Made by a program: the position numbers and the translations under genes
Shown here: positions 1 to 4,956 of the stretch, piece after piece
Numbering within the stretch: position 1 is the first letter of the stretch
How the letters are laid out: each line of letters starts with the position of its first letter
Source: a bacterium
Lineage (GTDB): Bacteria > Cyanobacteriota > Vampirovibrionia > Gastranaerophilales > Gastranaerophilaceae
Reading direction: 5' to 3'
Length of the DNA stretch: 5,142 bases
Assembly: GCA_017477685.1 (NCBI GenBank)
Contig: JAFUUT010000200.1
Span: 1-5,142 of the forward strand
Notes under the pieces: model-generated
The model's database searches: none
Told to the model about the DNA's origin: nothing
What the model saw: only the letters and a program-made list of their open reading frames with translations

Positions 1-330
1 AAAGATGCAGATTCTGCAACGTATTTTCTTAATAACTCCATGTATCTGTCTGATATGAGAAAATCATCTGAGGCGATAAAAGATACCGCCTATACAATGG
101 AACTTGATCAGACGTACAAAAGATTCTTTAATGAGGGAATCGGATATATTAAAGGTTTCTTCTCCATGCTTGTATCGAATGTCATACCTTTAGGATTAGG
201 CATTGGTGCCGTCTTTGGAGGTAAAGCCGCATCAAAAATGAGTGCTGTGGGAATTGCAGCATACGCAATTTACAGAGTAATTCGTAGTGCATTCGGTATT
301 GGAGTGCCTAACGGCTTAAAAATGAATTAA
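1..330 (+). CDS. Unrecognised membrane-associated-type protein, C-terminal part (5' truncated by window)
   Basis: The reading frame is open from base 1 and ends at the TAA at 328-330, giving 109 visible residues. An ATG occurs at 40, but the frame is open above it and I see no convincing ribosome binding site before it, so the gene most likely starts outside the window. The first half is polar and helical-looking, rich in Lys, Asp and Glu. It is followed by two hydrophobic Gly/Ala-rich stretches, at about visible residues 52-74 (FFSMLVSNVIPLGLGIGAVF) and 81-101 (around GIAAYAIYRVIRSAFGIG). These could be two membrane helices or a glycine-zipper-like hairpin. The protein ends with a short polar tail, GVPNGLKMN. 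I do not recognise the family and infer no function. It converges on trmD and shares its stop-codon bases. Codon use resembles that of the neighbours, so it is probably a genuine gene. Confidence 0.7.
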   Translation, partial: KDADSATYFLNNSMYLSDMRKSSEAIKDTAYTMELDQTYKRFFNEGIGYIKGFFSMLVSNVIPLGLGIGAVFGGKAASKMSAVGIAAYAIYRVIRSAFGIGVPNGLKMN

Positions 331-1019
331 TTTATTTTATCTAAATATTTTTTATACAAATCAGGGCGCCTAATTTTAGTGCGTTCTATTTGCTGTTCCA
401 ATCTGTATTGCGCTATTTCTTTGTGATTACCGTTTAACAAAACATCCGGAACAACATACCCCCTGAAATCTCTTGGCTTTGTATATTGAGGATACTCTAA
501 AAGCCCGTTTGAAAAACTATCCTCGTGCGCTGATTCAATCTTGCCCAAAGTACCTTCAATTTTACGGCTCACCGCATCAAGCAGACATAATGCCGGCAGC
601 TCGCCACCAGTTAAAACAAAATCTCCCAGAGAAATTTCCTTTGGTTTTATAATCTCTCTGATTCGCTCATCAAAGCCCTCATAATGACCGCAAAGCATTA
701 TAACCTGACTATAAGATGACAATTCGCATACTAAATCTTCATTTAAAGGCTCACCCTGAGGTGAAAGCATTACAGTAACAGAATTTTCTTCTTTTTTTAT
801 GCTCTCATACGCATCAACAAACGGCTGAGGAGCCAAAACCATACCGGCACCACCACCATAAGGAGTATCGTCCACCTTTTTATGTTTATCCAATGTAAAA
901 TCCCTCGGATTTATTGTATTAACTTCAAAAACATGAGCATCCTTCGCACGTTTCATTATACTTACATCACAATAATTCTGAATTATCTCAGGAAATAAAG
1001 TTAAAACATCAAATCTCAT
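327..1019 (-). CDS. trmD: tRNA (guanine-N1-)-methyltransferase TrmD
   Basis: TrmD transfers a methyl group from S-adenosylmethionine to N1 of G37, next to the anticodon, in tRNAs that read CNN codons, which prevents +1 frameshifting. It is a cytosolic homodimer of the SPOUT (trefoil-knot) class. The 230-aa length is within the family range. The N-terminus MRFDVLTLFPEII is typical. Further family blocks are DDTPYGGGAGMVL (about 50-62), LCGHYEGFDERI (109-120), the knot segment EISLGDFVLTGGELPA (128-143) and SRKIEGTLG (151-159), which carries the conserved Arg. DSFSNGLLEYPQYTKP (167-182) includes the Asp at 167 that matches the family's catalytic Asp. The ATG overlaps the rimM stop in an ATGA (1016-1019), and AAGGA (complement of 1028-1032) lies 8 nt upstream, so the start is secure. 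It is the last gene of the operon. No rplS follows, although rplS often follows trmD in other bacteria. Identification is very sure. Confidence 0.97.
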   Translation of the reverse strand: MRFDVLTLFPEIIQNYCDVSIMKRAKDAHVFEVNTINPRDFTLDKHKKVDDTPYGGGAGMVLAPQPFVDAYESIKKEENSVTVMLSPQGEPLNEDLVCELSSYSQVIMLCGHYEGFDERIREIIKPKEISLGDFVLTGGELPALCLLDAVSRKIEGTLGKIESAHEDSFSNGLLEYPQYTKPRDFRGYVVPDVLLNGNHKEIAQYRLEQQIERTKIRRPDLYKKYLDKIN

Positions 1020-1531
1020 TCCAATAGTCCTTCAATATTATTTATTTCAATTTTTTTATTCTTTAAATCAACCTTTGGAACAATTGCTTTTACAAAAGGA
1101 ACTAATGATATATTTTTACTCTTTGTTTTTACGGAAAGCAAATCAGTTGCACCATTATTGGAAACCCCTATAACAAAGCCTAAACTTTCACCGCTTTCAG
1201 AATCAATTACGGACATACCGACCAGTTCATCAATTAAGAATTCATCTTCATCCAAATTTTGACGCACTGTATCCTCTTTAACGAACAAAAGAGAGCCTTT
1301 ATAGGGCAACAATGCATCTATAGAATCAATGCCCTTAAATTTTACAAGTAATTCTTTCTTATTCGGGCGGCAAGAAGTTATGACTAATTCAAGATAATCA
1401 CCATTTTGCTTGACATAAACCGAACTAAGTCCCATGAAAAAATCTTGACGGTTCTTTGAATAACCAACCTTAGCTTCGCCTTTCAGACCATGAAAGTTCA
1501 AAATCTTACCGACAGAAATATACTTATCCAT
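1016..1531 (-). CDS. rimM: 16S rRNA processing / 30S maturation factor RimM
   Basis: RimM binds ribosomal protein S19 and the head of the 30S subunit and assists late 16S rRNA maturation. The 171-aa length is typical. The N-terminal RimM domain opens with VGKILNFHGLKGEAKV (about 7-22), the family's signature start. The C-terminal half is a PRC-barrel: FLIDELVGMSVID (98-110), then NGATDLLSV (126-134), LVPFVKAIVPKVDL (143-156) and a final IEINNIEGLLE. The gene lies between the zinc-ribbon protein and trmD. It starts 2 nt after the upstream TAA and its TGA overlaps the trmD ATG. There is no good Shine-Dalgarno sequence before its ATG, only a weak AAAGAA inside the upstream gene, so translation is probably coupled to the upstream gene. 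The rimM-trmD pairing is conserved in many bacteria and supports both calls. Confidence 0.95.
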   Translation of the reverse strand: MDKYISVGKILNFHGLKGEAKVGYSKNRQDFFMGLSSVYVKQNGDYLELVITSCRPNKKELLVKFKGIDSIDALLPYKGSLLFVKEDTVRQNLDEDEFLIDELVGMSVIDSESGESLGFVIGVSNNGATDLLSVKTKSKNISLVPFVKAIVPKVDLKNKKIEINNIEGLLE

Positions 1532-1533
1532 AA

Positions 1534-2577
1534 TTATTCTTTCGGAGTTTCTTCACTTTCGGATTTTTTAGGTCTGCCGCGTTTTTTCTTTGGTTCATCG
1601 GCTTCTTCATCATGTTCTTCTGCAGGAGCTTGACTTGCAGCTTTTGCAGCTTTTGCGGCATTAGCAGCCTCAGCTTTTTTAAGAAGTTCTTCCGGAACAT
1701 CAGTTCGGTCAGCATTCCATCTTTCAAGACCCATCTGAGCTCTTACAAGACCGATACCTACGTGAACACGCCATTCATCCATTTTAAGCTGTGATGCAAT
1801 AATTTTATGACATCCTATAGGAGGCAACGGCAGTAACGGCTCATAAAGCATCTTGATAGCGTTCAGCTGATCAGGACTAATTGCCAGCTTACGTTTAGGG
1901 TACGGCAATTTCGGAAGCATCATTTTCTGCCTTACTAAATTTATACCGAAAAATACTTTTCGTGGCTCTAATCCTATTTTTTCACCAATTACTTCATGTG
2001 CATCAGGATTTGGAAGCGGGAGCATTAATTTATATAAAAGTTCAATTTGTTCTAATTGCTCCTTACTTACTAACAATGGCTTAGGCGCCTTGTTCCTGTT
2101 ATTCGGTCTTTTATTATTAAACCTGTTATTACCTTGAGGGCGTCTTTGCTGAAATCCGCCGTTTGGTCTGTTATTATTATATCTGTTATTATTTCCGTAA
2201 CCGCCTTGACGGTTGTTGTTATAAGGTCTGTTACCGCCTTGACGATTGTCACGGTTATATCCGCCCTGACGGTTATTATTTCTGTTATAACCATTATTCT
2301 GTCTTGGGCGATTATAATTCCCTTGGTTATTGTATTGGCGAGGTCTTTCATCTCCTCCGCCGGCAGAATAACTTGAATAAAACTGCGGATTATTTTCGGT
2401 TGAATAATTCTCAACAGGAGCCGAGGACTGTTCATCCGGTGCTGATACAGGTGGTCCTCCCTCAGGAGAATCTATCATCATTTTCTTATCCGGATACAGA
2501 CAATCAGGGCAAATGACTCTTTTTGGGTTTTTTGTCTCAAACTCGCGACCGCACTTAATGCACTTGTTTACATACAT
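1534..2577 (-). CDS. Uncharacterised zinc-ribbon / Asn-Gly-Arg-rich / duplicated-module / AT-hook protein upstream of rimM
   Basis: This 347-aa protein has no function I can name. Four parts are visible. Residues 1-30 form a zinc ribbon of pattern CxxC-x13-CxxC (Cys 6, 9, 23, 26). Residues about 31-165 look disordered; 79-165 are almost entirely Asn, Arg, Gly, Gln and Tyr with three RQGG units, resembling RGG-type RNA-binding tracts. Residues 168-221 and 231-284 are two copies of one helix-rich module aligning without gaps at an offset of 63 residues (shared features SxxQL, LYxxxLPLP, H, GIxLVR). The tail has an Ala/Lys-rich helix (about 296-315), an acidic patch and an AT-hook-like KKKRGRPKK (330-338). 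An AAGAGG (complement of 2588-2593) lies 10 nt before the ATG. The gene heads the rimM-trmD operon with its own promoter and a leader of about 90 nt. I infer a cytosolic RNA- or DNA-binding protein, possibly linked to ribosome assembly. The opposite strand over the Asn-rich tract is open, but this is a composition artefact. Confidence 0.88.
   Translation of the reverse strand: MYVNKCIKCGREFETKNPKRVICPDCLYPDKKMMIDSPEGGPPVSAPDEQSSAPVENYSTENNPQFYSSYSAGGGDERPRQYNNQGNYNRPRQNNGYNRNNNRQGGYNRDNRQGGNRPYNNNRQGGYGNNNRYNNNRPNGGFQQRRPQGNNRFNNKRPNNRNKAPKPLLVSKEQLEQIELLYKLMLPLPNPDAHEVIGEKIGLEPRKVFFGINLVRQKMMLPKLPYPKRKLAISPDQLNAIKMLYEPLLPLPPIGCHKIIASQLKMDEWRVHVGIGLVRAQMGLERWNADRTDVPEELLKKAEAANAAKAAKAASQAPAEEHDEEADEPKKKRGRPKKSESEETPKE
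1564..1590 (-). other. AT-hook-like motif in the C-terminal tail
   Basis: This stretch encodes KKKRGRPKK (residues 330-338), which contains the RGRP core of an AT-hook flanked by lysines and follows an acidic patch (EEHDEEADEP). AT-hooks insert into the minor groove of AT-rich DNA, and similar basic tails also bind RNA. The motif is seen in the sequence; its binding function is inferred. Confidence 0.6.
1726..1887 (-). repeat. Duplicated module, copy 2 (residues 231-284)
   Basis: Second copy of the module: LAISPDQLNAIKMLYEPL, then LPLPP, His257, WRVHVGIGLVRAQMGL. It carries Trp269 and His272 where copy 1 has Arg206 and Phe209, so the two copies have diverged and may contact different partners. 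The copies are separated by a short basic linker (PKLPYPKRK). Confidence 0.8.
1915..2076 (-). repeat. Duplicated module, copy 1 (residues 168-221)
   Basis: First copy of an internal protein duplication. It runs from LLVSKEQLEQIELLYKLM through LPLP and a conserved His194 to GINLVRQKMML. Against copy 2 it is gap-free at an offset of 63 residues, with about 21 identities in 54 positions by hand count and many conservative changes. The amphipathic helix pattern suggests a small helix-turn-helix-like fold. The fold is inference. Confidence 0.8.
2083..2343 (-). repeat. Low-complexity Asn/Arg/Gly/Gln/Tyr tract with RQGG repeats
   Basis: This stretch encodes residues 79-165 of the 347-aa protein. 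Runs of Asn (AAT/AAC codons) alternate with Arg-Pro, Arg-Gln and Gly-Gly-Tyr. RQGG occurs three times, at residues 103-106, 112-115 and 123-126. At the DNA level this gives irregular repeats built from a CCGCC(C/T)TGACG core and TTATTATT runs on the plus strand. The tract is probably intrinsically disordered and could bind RNA or favour condensation. It is also a likely site for length variation between strains. Confidence 0.8.
2488..2577 (-). other. Zinc-ribbon domain of the 347-aa protein
   Basis: This stretch encodes residues 1-30. Two knuckles, CIKC (6-9) and CPDC (23-26), are separated by 13 residues, and the loop holds Lys and Arg (for example NPKR). The spacing fits a small four-cysteine zinc ribbon of the kind found in many nucleic-acid-associated bacterial proteins. 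Metal binding is inferred from the cysteine pattern alone. Confidence 0.75.
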
Positions 2578-2667
2578 AATATTTAAGCCTCTTAACTAAA
2601 AAATAAAATAAATAAAAAAATTAATCCTCACAATATAAATCGATTTAAAATAAAATTTCCAATTTCT
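2578..2667 (-). promoter_or_regulatory. AT-rich 5' leader (~90 nt) of the zinc-ribbon protein operon
   Basis: On the minus strand the predicted leader is very A/T-rich and contains a long U-rich run (complement of about 2597-2622). The working ribosome binding site AAGAGG (complement of 2588-2593) lies 10 nt before the ATG. A second GAGG-like sequence (complement of 2626-2631) lies farther upstream. I see no riboswitch fold or intrinsic terminator. The leader could be a target for autogenous control by the encoded protein, but that is speculation. Confidence 0.35.
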
Positions 2668-2673
2668 CTACTT

Positions 2674-2702
2674 ATTTTAACATATATTAATAATATTTGC
2701 AA
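2674..2702 (-). promoter_or_regulatory. Candidate sigma70-type promoter of the zinc-ribbon protein-rimM-trmD operon
   Basis: Read on the minus strand, a -35 box TTGCAA (2697-2702) is followed after exactly 17 nt by a -10 box TAAAAT (2674-2679), with an extended -10 TGT directly before it (2680-2682). The predicted start near 2667 leaves a leader of about 90 nt before the ATG at 2577. It lies immediately after the dtd stop, so the operon can be expressed independently of dtd. Confidence 0.6.
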
Positions 2703-2712
2703 GCCCCCAAAA

Positions 2713-3150
2713 TTATTTCTCTACCATAAAGGTTACAGGCCCGTCATTGACAAGAGAAACATCCATCATTGCTGCAAATTTACCTGTTTCAACTTTTAGC
2801 TGCGACTTCCTTGCCTGAGAGACAAAATACTCATATAATTCATTCGCTCTTTGGGGTAACTCAGCCTTGTCAAAACTCGGGCGGGTACCTTTTTTACAAT
2901 CACCGCAAAGAGTAAACTGAGAAACTACAAGCATATCACCCTTGACATCTTTCAAAGAGTAATTCATTTTTTCATTTTCATCTTCAAAAATGCGTAAATT
3001 TAAAACTTTATCACAGAGTTTATCAGCGTTTTCTGTTGTATCACCTTTTTCTACCCCTAAAAACACCAACATTCCTTGTCCTATAGAGGAAAACAATTTC
3101 CCGTCAATAGTAACAGATGCATTTTTTACTCTTTGAATAAGTGCTTTCAT
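2713..3150 (-). CDS. dtd: D-aminoacyl-tRNA deacylase Dtd
   Basis: Dtd hydrolyses the ester bond of D-aminoacyl-tRNAs (and of Gly-tRNA(Ala)), recycling the tRNA and keeping D-amino acids out of proteins. It is a cytosolic homodimer. The 145-aa length is typical. Family marks are the start MKALIQRVKNASV, NLRIFEDENEKMN (51-63), the SQFTL motif (77-81, Thr80 in the active site), GTRPSF (88-93) and the NDGPVT motif (135-140), whose Gly-Pro forms the cross-subunit chirality filter. I chose the ATG at 3148-3150. An in-frame GTG five codons upstream would extend the protein, but that GTGAGG is itself the ribosome binding site, 9 nt before the ATG, and Dtd proteins begin with MKA/MRA. The gene is separated by 135 nt from the next gene on its strand. 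No clear terminator follows, so some readthrough into the rimM operon is possible. Confidence 0.95.
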   Translation of the reverse strand: MKALIQRVKNASVTIDGKLFSSIGQGMLVFLGVEKGDTTENADKLCDKVLNLRIFEDENEKMNYSLKDVKGDMLVVSQFTLCGDCKKGTRPSFDKAELPQRANELYEYFVSQARKSQLKVETGKFAAMMDVSLVNDGPVTFMVEK

Positions 3151-3165
3151 TATTTCATACCTCAC

Positions 3166-3195
3166 TTGTTAATTTATTTATACCTATTTTAATAT
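3166..3195 (+). promoter_or_regulatory. Weak candidate promoter of the divergent kinase-like gene
   Basis: On the plus strand, TTGTTA (3166-3171) and TAATAT (3190-3195) are spaced by 18 nt. The predicted leader is about 45 nt and ends with AGGGGA (3238-3243) just before the ATG at 3248. This site overlaps the dtd promoter on the opposite strand. A perfect TATAAT at 3229-3234 is an alternative, but it would leave a leader of only about 7 nt and lacks a good -35 box. Confidence 0.3.
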
Positions 3196-3205
3196 AAAAA
3201 AGCAA
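3177..3205 (-). promoter_or_regulatory. Candidate promoter of dtd
   Basis: On the minus strand, TTGCTT (3200-3205) and TATAAA (3177-3182) are spaced by 17 nt. The predicted start near 3170 gives a short leader that contains the GTGAGG ribosome binding site. The surroundings are AT-rich, so chance matches are possible. Confidence 0.45.
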
Positions 3206-3247
3206 TTTTTACTTCCCAAAATACTTTATATAATTATAGGGGAAACG

Positions 3248-4150
3248 ATGCTAAAAATCTGTACAAAATGCTTAATACCTGGAGCAATAAGTCTGGCAAG
3301 AAAAGGCCGCAGACTTCCTTTGGATGTAAAAATCGACCCCAAAACATTAGAATACAATCCTGTATTTAAGCCTGCGGAATACGTAAACGGCGGAATTAGT
3401 TCCAGAGTTTATGATGTTGAGGGATATCCTAATTTGGTAATAAGGATATCGCATTGTCTTGAAAAATATTGTCCACTCAAATTAAAACGAGCAAATAACC
3501 CAATAACAGGGACTATTGCATCCGGTTACAATGAGGAAATTACCGTAATGAAAAAGCTCTCGGGTTCTCCCCTTTACGGCAAAAGATGGGACTCAAGAGA
3601 TACACCGGATATTGATGAGTTTAGAAGAACACTAACAATGCTATCTGATCTCCCGGATTCAGCATTCGAAAAATATATAGATGATGTGGCAAAAATAAGA
3701 GAAAACGGTTACAAACTTGACCTAGTGAATCCTAATAACCTTCTTATAGATTTTGAGAAAGGAGAAATCAATATTTGTGATCTATCAAAAGGGCATAATT
3801 TTAAAAATTATCCAAATGCAGGAGATTTTTATCCGTTTTTAGATGCGGAAAGACTATTTCAGCTTATGGAAAATTCAACAGTCGCAGAACGGCAAGAAAT
3901 AACCCGAGGAGTTCAAAGCTTTTTTGACAGAATAAAAGAAATCGGCAAACGCAAAGGACTTGATTTGAGGGTAGAAGCGGAGGATGAGAACAAGCTGCAA
4001 GATTTTATTGTTCACGTATATAACGGTGCCGTCAAAGAAAATCAGTTTAAGCTGAAAGATAAAATAACAAAAAACATGACACCTAAAAAAGGCTTTTTGG
4101 AAAAGATAAAGGGGCTATATGAAATAAATAAGAAAAAAGCCGGCTTATAA
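3248..4150 (+). CDS. Uncharacterised protein with remote protein-kinase-like fold motifs
   Basis: This 300-aa protein belongs to no family I can name with confidence. Its core resembles a divergent protein kinase. GGISSRVYDV (48-57) is like a Gly-rich loop and VIRI (64-67) falls where the beta3 VAIK Lys is expected, with Arg66 instead of Lys. Glu96/97 in the helix EEITVMKKL could pair with it. LDLVNPNNLLID (157-168) has the catalytic-loop spacing Asp158-x4-Asn163, and ICDLSKG (176-182) gives Asp178 where DFG is expected. The N-terminus holds a single CxxC (Cys5, Cys8). The C-terminal part from about 200 is helical and charged, ending in a Lys-rich tail. There is no signal peptide or clear membrane segment. 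The start is set by AGGGGA four nt before the ATG. The gene is transcribed alone, divergent from dtd and convergent with thyX. A catalytic kinase or a pseudokinase are both possible; the target is unknown. Confidence 0.8.
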   Translation: MLKICTKCLIPGAISLARKGRRLPLDVKIDPKTLEYNPVFKPAEYVNGGISSRVYDVEGYPNLVIRISHCLEKYCPLKLKRANNPITGTIASGYNEEITVMKKLSGSPLYGKRWDSRDTPDIDEFRRTLTMLSDLPDSAFEKYIDDVAKIRENGYKLDLVNPNNLLIDFEKGEINICDLSKGHNFKNYPNAGDFYPFLDAERLFQLMENSTVAERQEITRGVQSFFDRIKEIGKRKGLDLRVEAEDENKLQDFIVHVYNGAVKENQFKLKDKITKNMTPKKGFLEKIKGLYEINKKKAGL

Positions 4151-4171
4151 CCAAAAAATCTGAATAAAAAG

Positions 4172-4891
4172 TTACACCCCTGCTTTTGCGAATAATTCCG
4201 CTTTCGTAATCTTCCTGCCGCATGATTTGTGTTCATCACAAAAACCAAAGAATTCACATTTAGGGACAAGATATTCTTTTAACCACGGTTCTTGTTTAGT
4301 CAGTTCATTACACATACCTTTAACAAGCATGCGAATTTCATACTGCGCACGAGTACACAAACGAAGCTGCGCGAGGTGAATCATTTCTCTTAAATTTAAA
4401 CTTGCAACCAAAGACGATGCTGCAGCATTCGGCAGAACTGCTCTTGCATCTTCTGCAGGAATACCTGCATCAACAAATTCCTGATACATATTAGAAATTT
4501 CACCCATAAATGAAACAAATTTTTCCCTTAATTCATGATCTTTGTCTATTGTTGGCGGAATCAAATAATCAAATTGCCCTTTTTCCTGAACATAACGCTG
4601 AGATTTTTGAGAAAATGACATTAAACGATGTCTTACAAGCTGGTGAGTACAAGCTCTTGAAACATTAGATATCGCAAAACTTACCTGAATGTGCTCAATC
4701 GTAGAATGATGACCTGATGCGACAACATTTCGGATTAATTTGAGCATCTTTCCTTCATCAGCATCATTTTCATACATCTCAACAGGGGAAACTGCACTAT
4801 AACAAGTTCTGCATGCTGTATATACAGTTTTTAATATATTCTCCGGTTTGGAAATCAACTTTACAACCGGCTTATTATTTCTCTCATCCAT
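4172..4891 (-). CDS. thyX: FAD-dependent thymidylate synthase ThyX
   Basis: ThyX makes dTMP from dUMP using methylenetetrahydrofolate as carbon donor, with NADPH and FAD as reductant and cofactor. It is a cytosolic homotetramer unrelated to ThyA. The 239-aa length is in the family range. The ThyX signature is RHRLMSFSQKSQRY (87-100), matching RHRx7S with the usual trailing RY. Other family blocks are SGHHSTIEHIQVSFAI (59-74), SRACTHQLVRHR (78-89), ARAVLPNAAASSL (149-161) and RLCTRAQYEIRML (177-189), which carries Arg residues of the substrate region. The C-terminus has three cysteines (212, 218, 224) in CEFFGFCDEHKSCGRK, a Cys-rich tail that I believe occurs in related ThyX proteins. AGAGGTG (complement of 4900-4906) lies just before the ATG and confirms the start. 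It is probably monocistronic, 21 nt tail-to-tail from the kinase-like gene. Its presence suggests a ThyX-based, possibly ThyA-free, thymidylate route. Confidence 0.97.
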   Translation of the reverse strand: MDERNNKPVVKLISKPENILKTVYTACRTCYSAVSPVEMYENDADEGKMLKLIRNVVASGHHSTIEHIQVSFAISNVSRACTHQLVRHRLMSFSQKSQRYVQEKGQFDYLIPPTIDKDHELREKFVSFMGEISNMYQEFVDAGIPAEDARAVLPNAAASSLVASLNLREMIHLAQLRLCTRAQYEIRMLVKGMCNELTKQEPWLKEYLVPKCEFFGFCDEHKSCGRKITKAELFAKAGV

Positions 4892-4914
4892 TCTAAATTC
4901 ACCTCTTAATTAAT

Positions 4915-4943
4915 ATATTAAGACATGAACATGGGTTGCGCAA
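4915..4943 (-). promoter_or_regulatory. Candidate promoter of thyX
   Basis: On the minus strand, TTGCGC (4938-4943) and TAATAT (4915-4920) are spaced by exactly 17 nt. The predicted start near 4908 gives a leader of about 17 nt that contains the AGAGGTG ribosome binding site. It lies in the gap after the stop of the upstream gene, so thyX can be expressed on its own. Confidence 0.5.
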
Positions 4944-4956
4944 ATTATTAAGATAA

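Noticed and set aside
1524..1727. 67-codon minus-strand frame overlapping the end of the 347-aa gene
   Set aside because: It is a Lys/Leu/Met-rich shadow of the Ala/Lys-rich tail in another frame. It overlaps two well-supported genes and has no independent start signal.
2134..2516. Open frames on the plus strand (and a second minus-strand frame) across the Asn-rich tract, one with a hydrophobic Val/Ile-rich translation
   Set aside because: They are by-products of the repetitive low-complexity coding sequence read in other frames. There is no ribosome binding site, and the gene on the minus strand is far better supported.
2596..2631. Possible 11-codon leader peptide (GTG start, TAG stop) in the leader of the zinc-ribbon protein operon
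   Set aside because: No Shine-Dalgarno sequence precedes the GTG, the peptide is just Phe/Ile from an A/T-rich run, and no attenuator hairpin follows.
3151..3165. GTG start five codons upstream for dtd (150-aa version)
   Set aside because: The GTGAGG there is the ribosome binding site for the ATG at 3150, and known Dtd proteins begin at the equivalent of MKALIQRV.
3229..3234. Perfect TATAAT as the main promoter of the kinase-like gene
   Set aside because: It lacks a matching -35 box at the right distance and would leave only about 7 nt of leader, cutting into the AGGGGA ribosome binding site.
4137..4146. Palindrome AAGCCGGCTT at the end of the kinase-like gene as an intrinsic terminator
   Set aside because: It has no loop room, a short stem and no T-run after it (A-rich instead). 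I see no convincing terminator in the 21-nt convergent gap.
4042..4269. 75-codon minus-strand frame spanning the kinase-like gene end and the thyX end
   Set aside because: It overlaps thyX out of frame and the kinase-like gene on the opposite strand, and its translation shows no recognisable domain.
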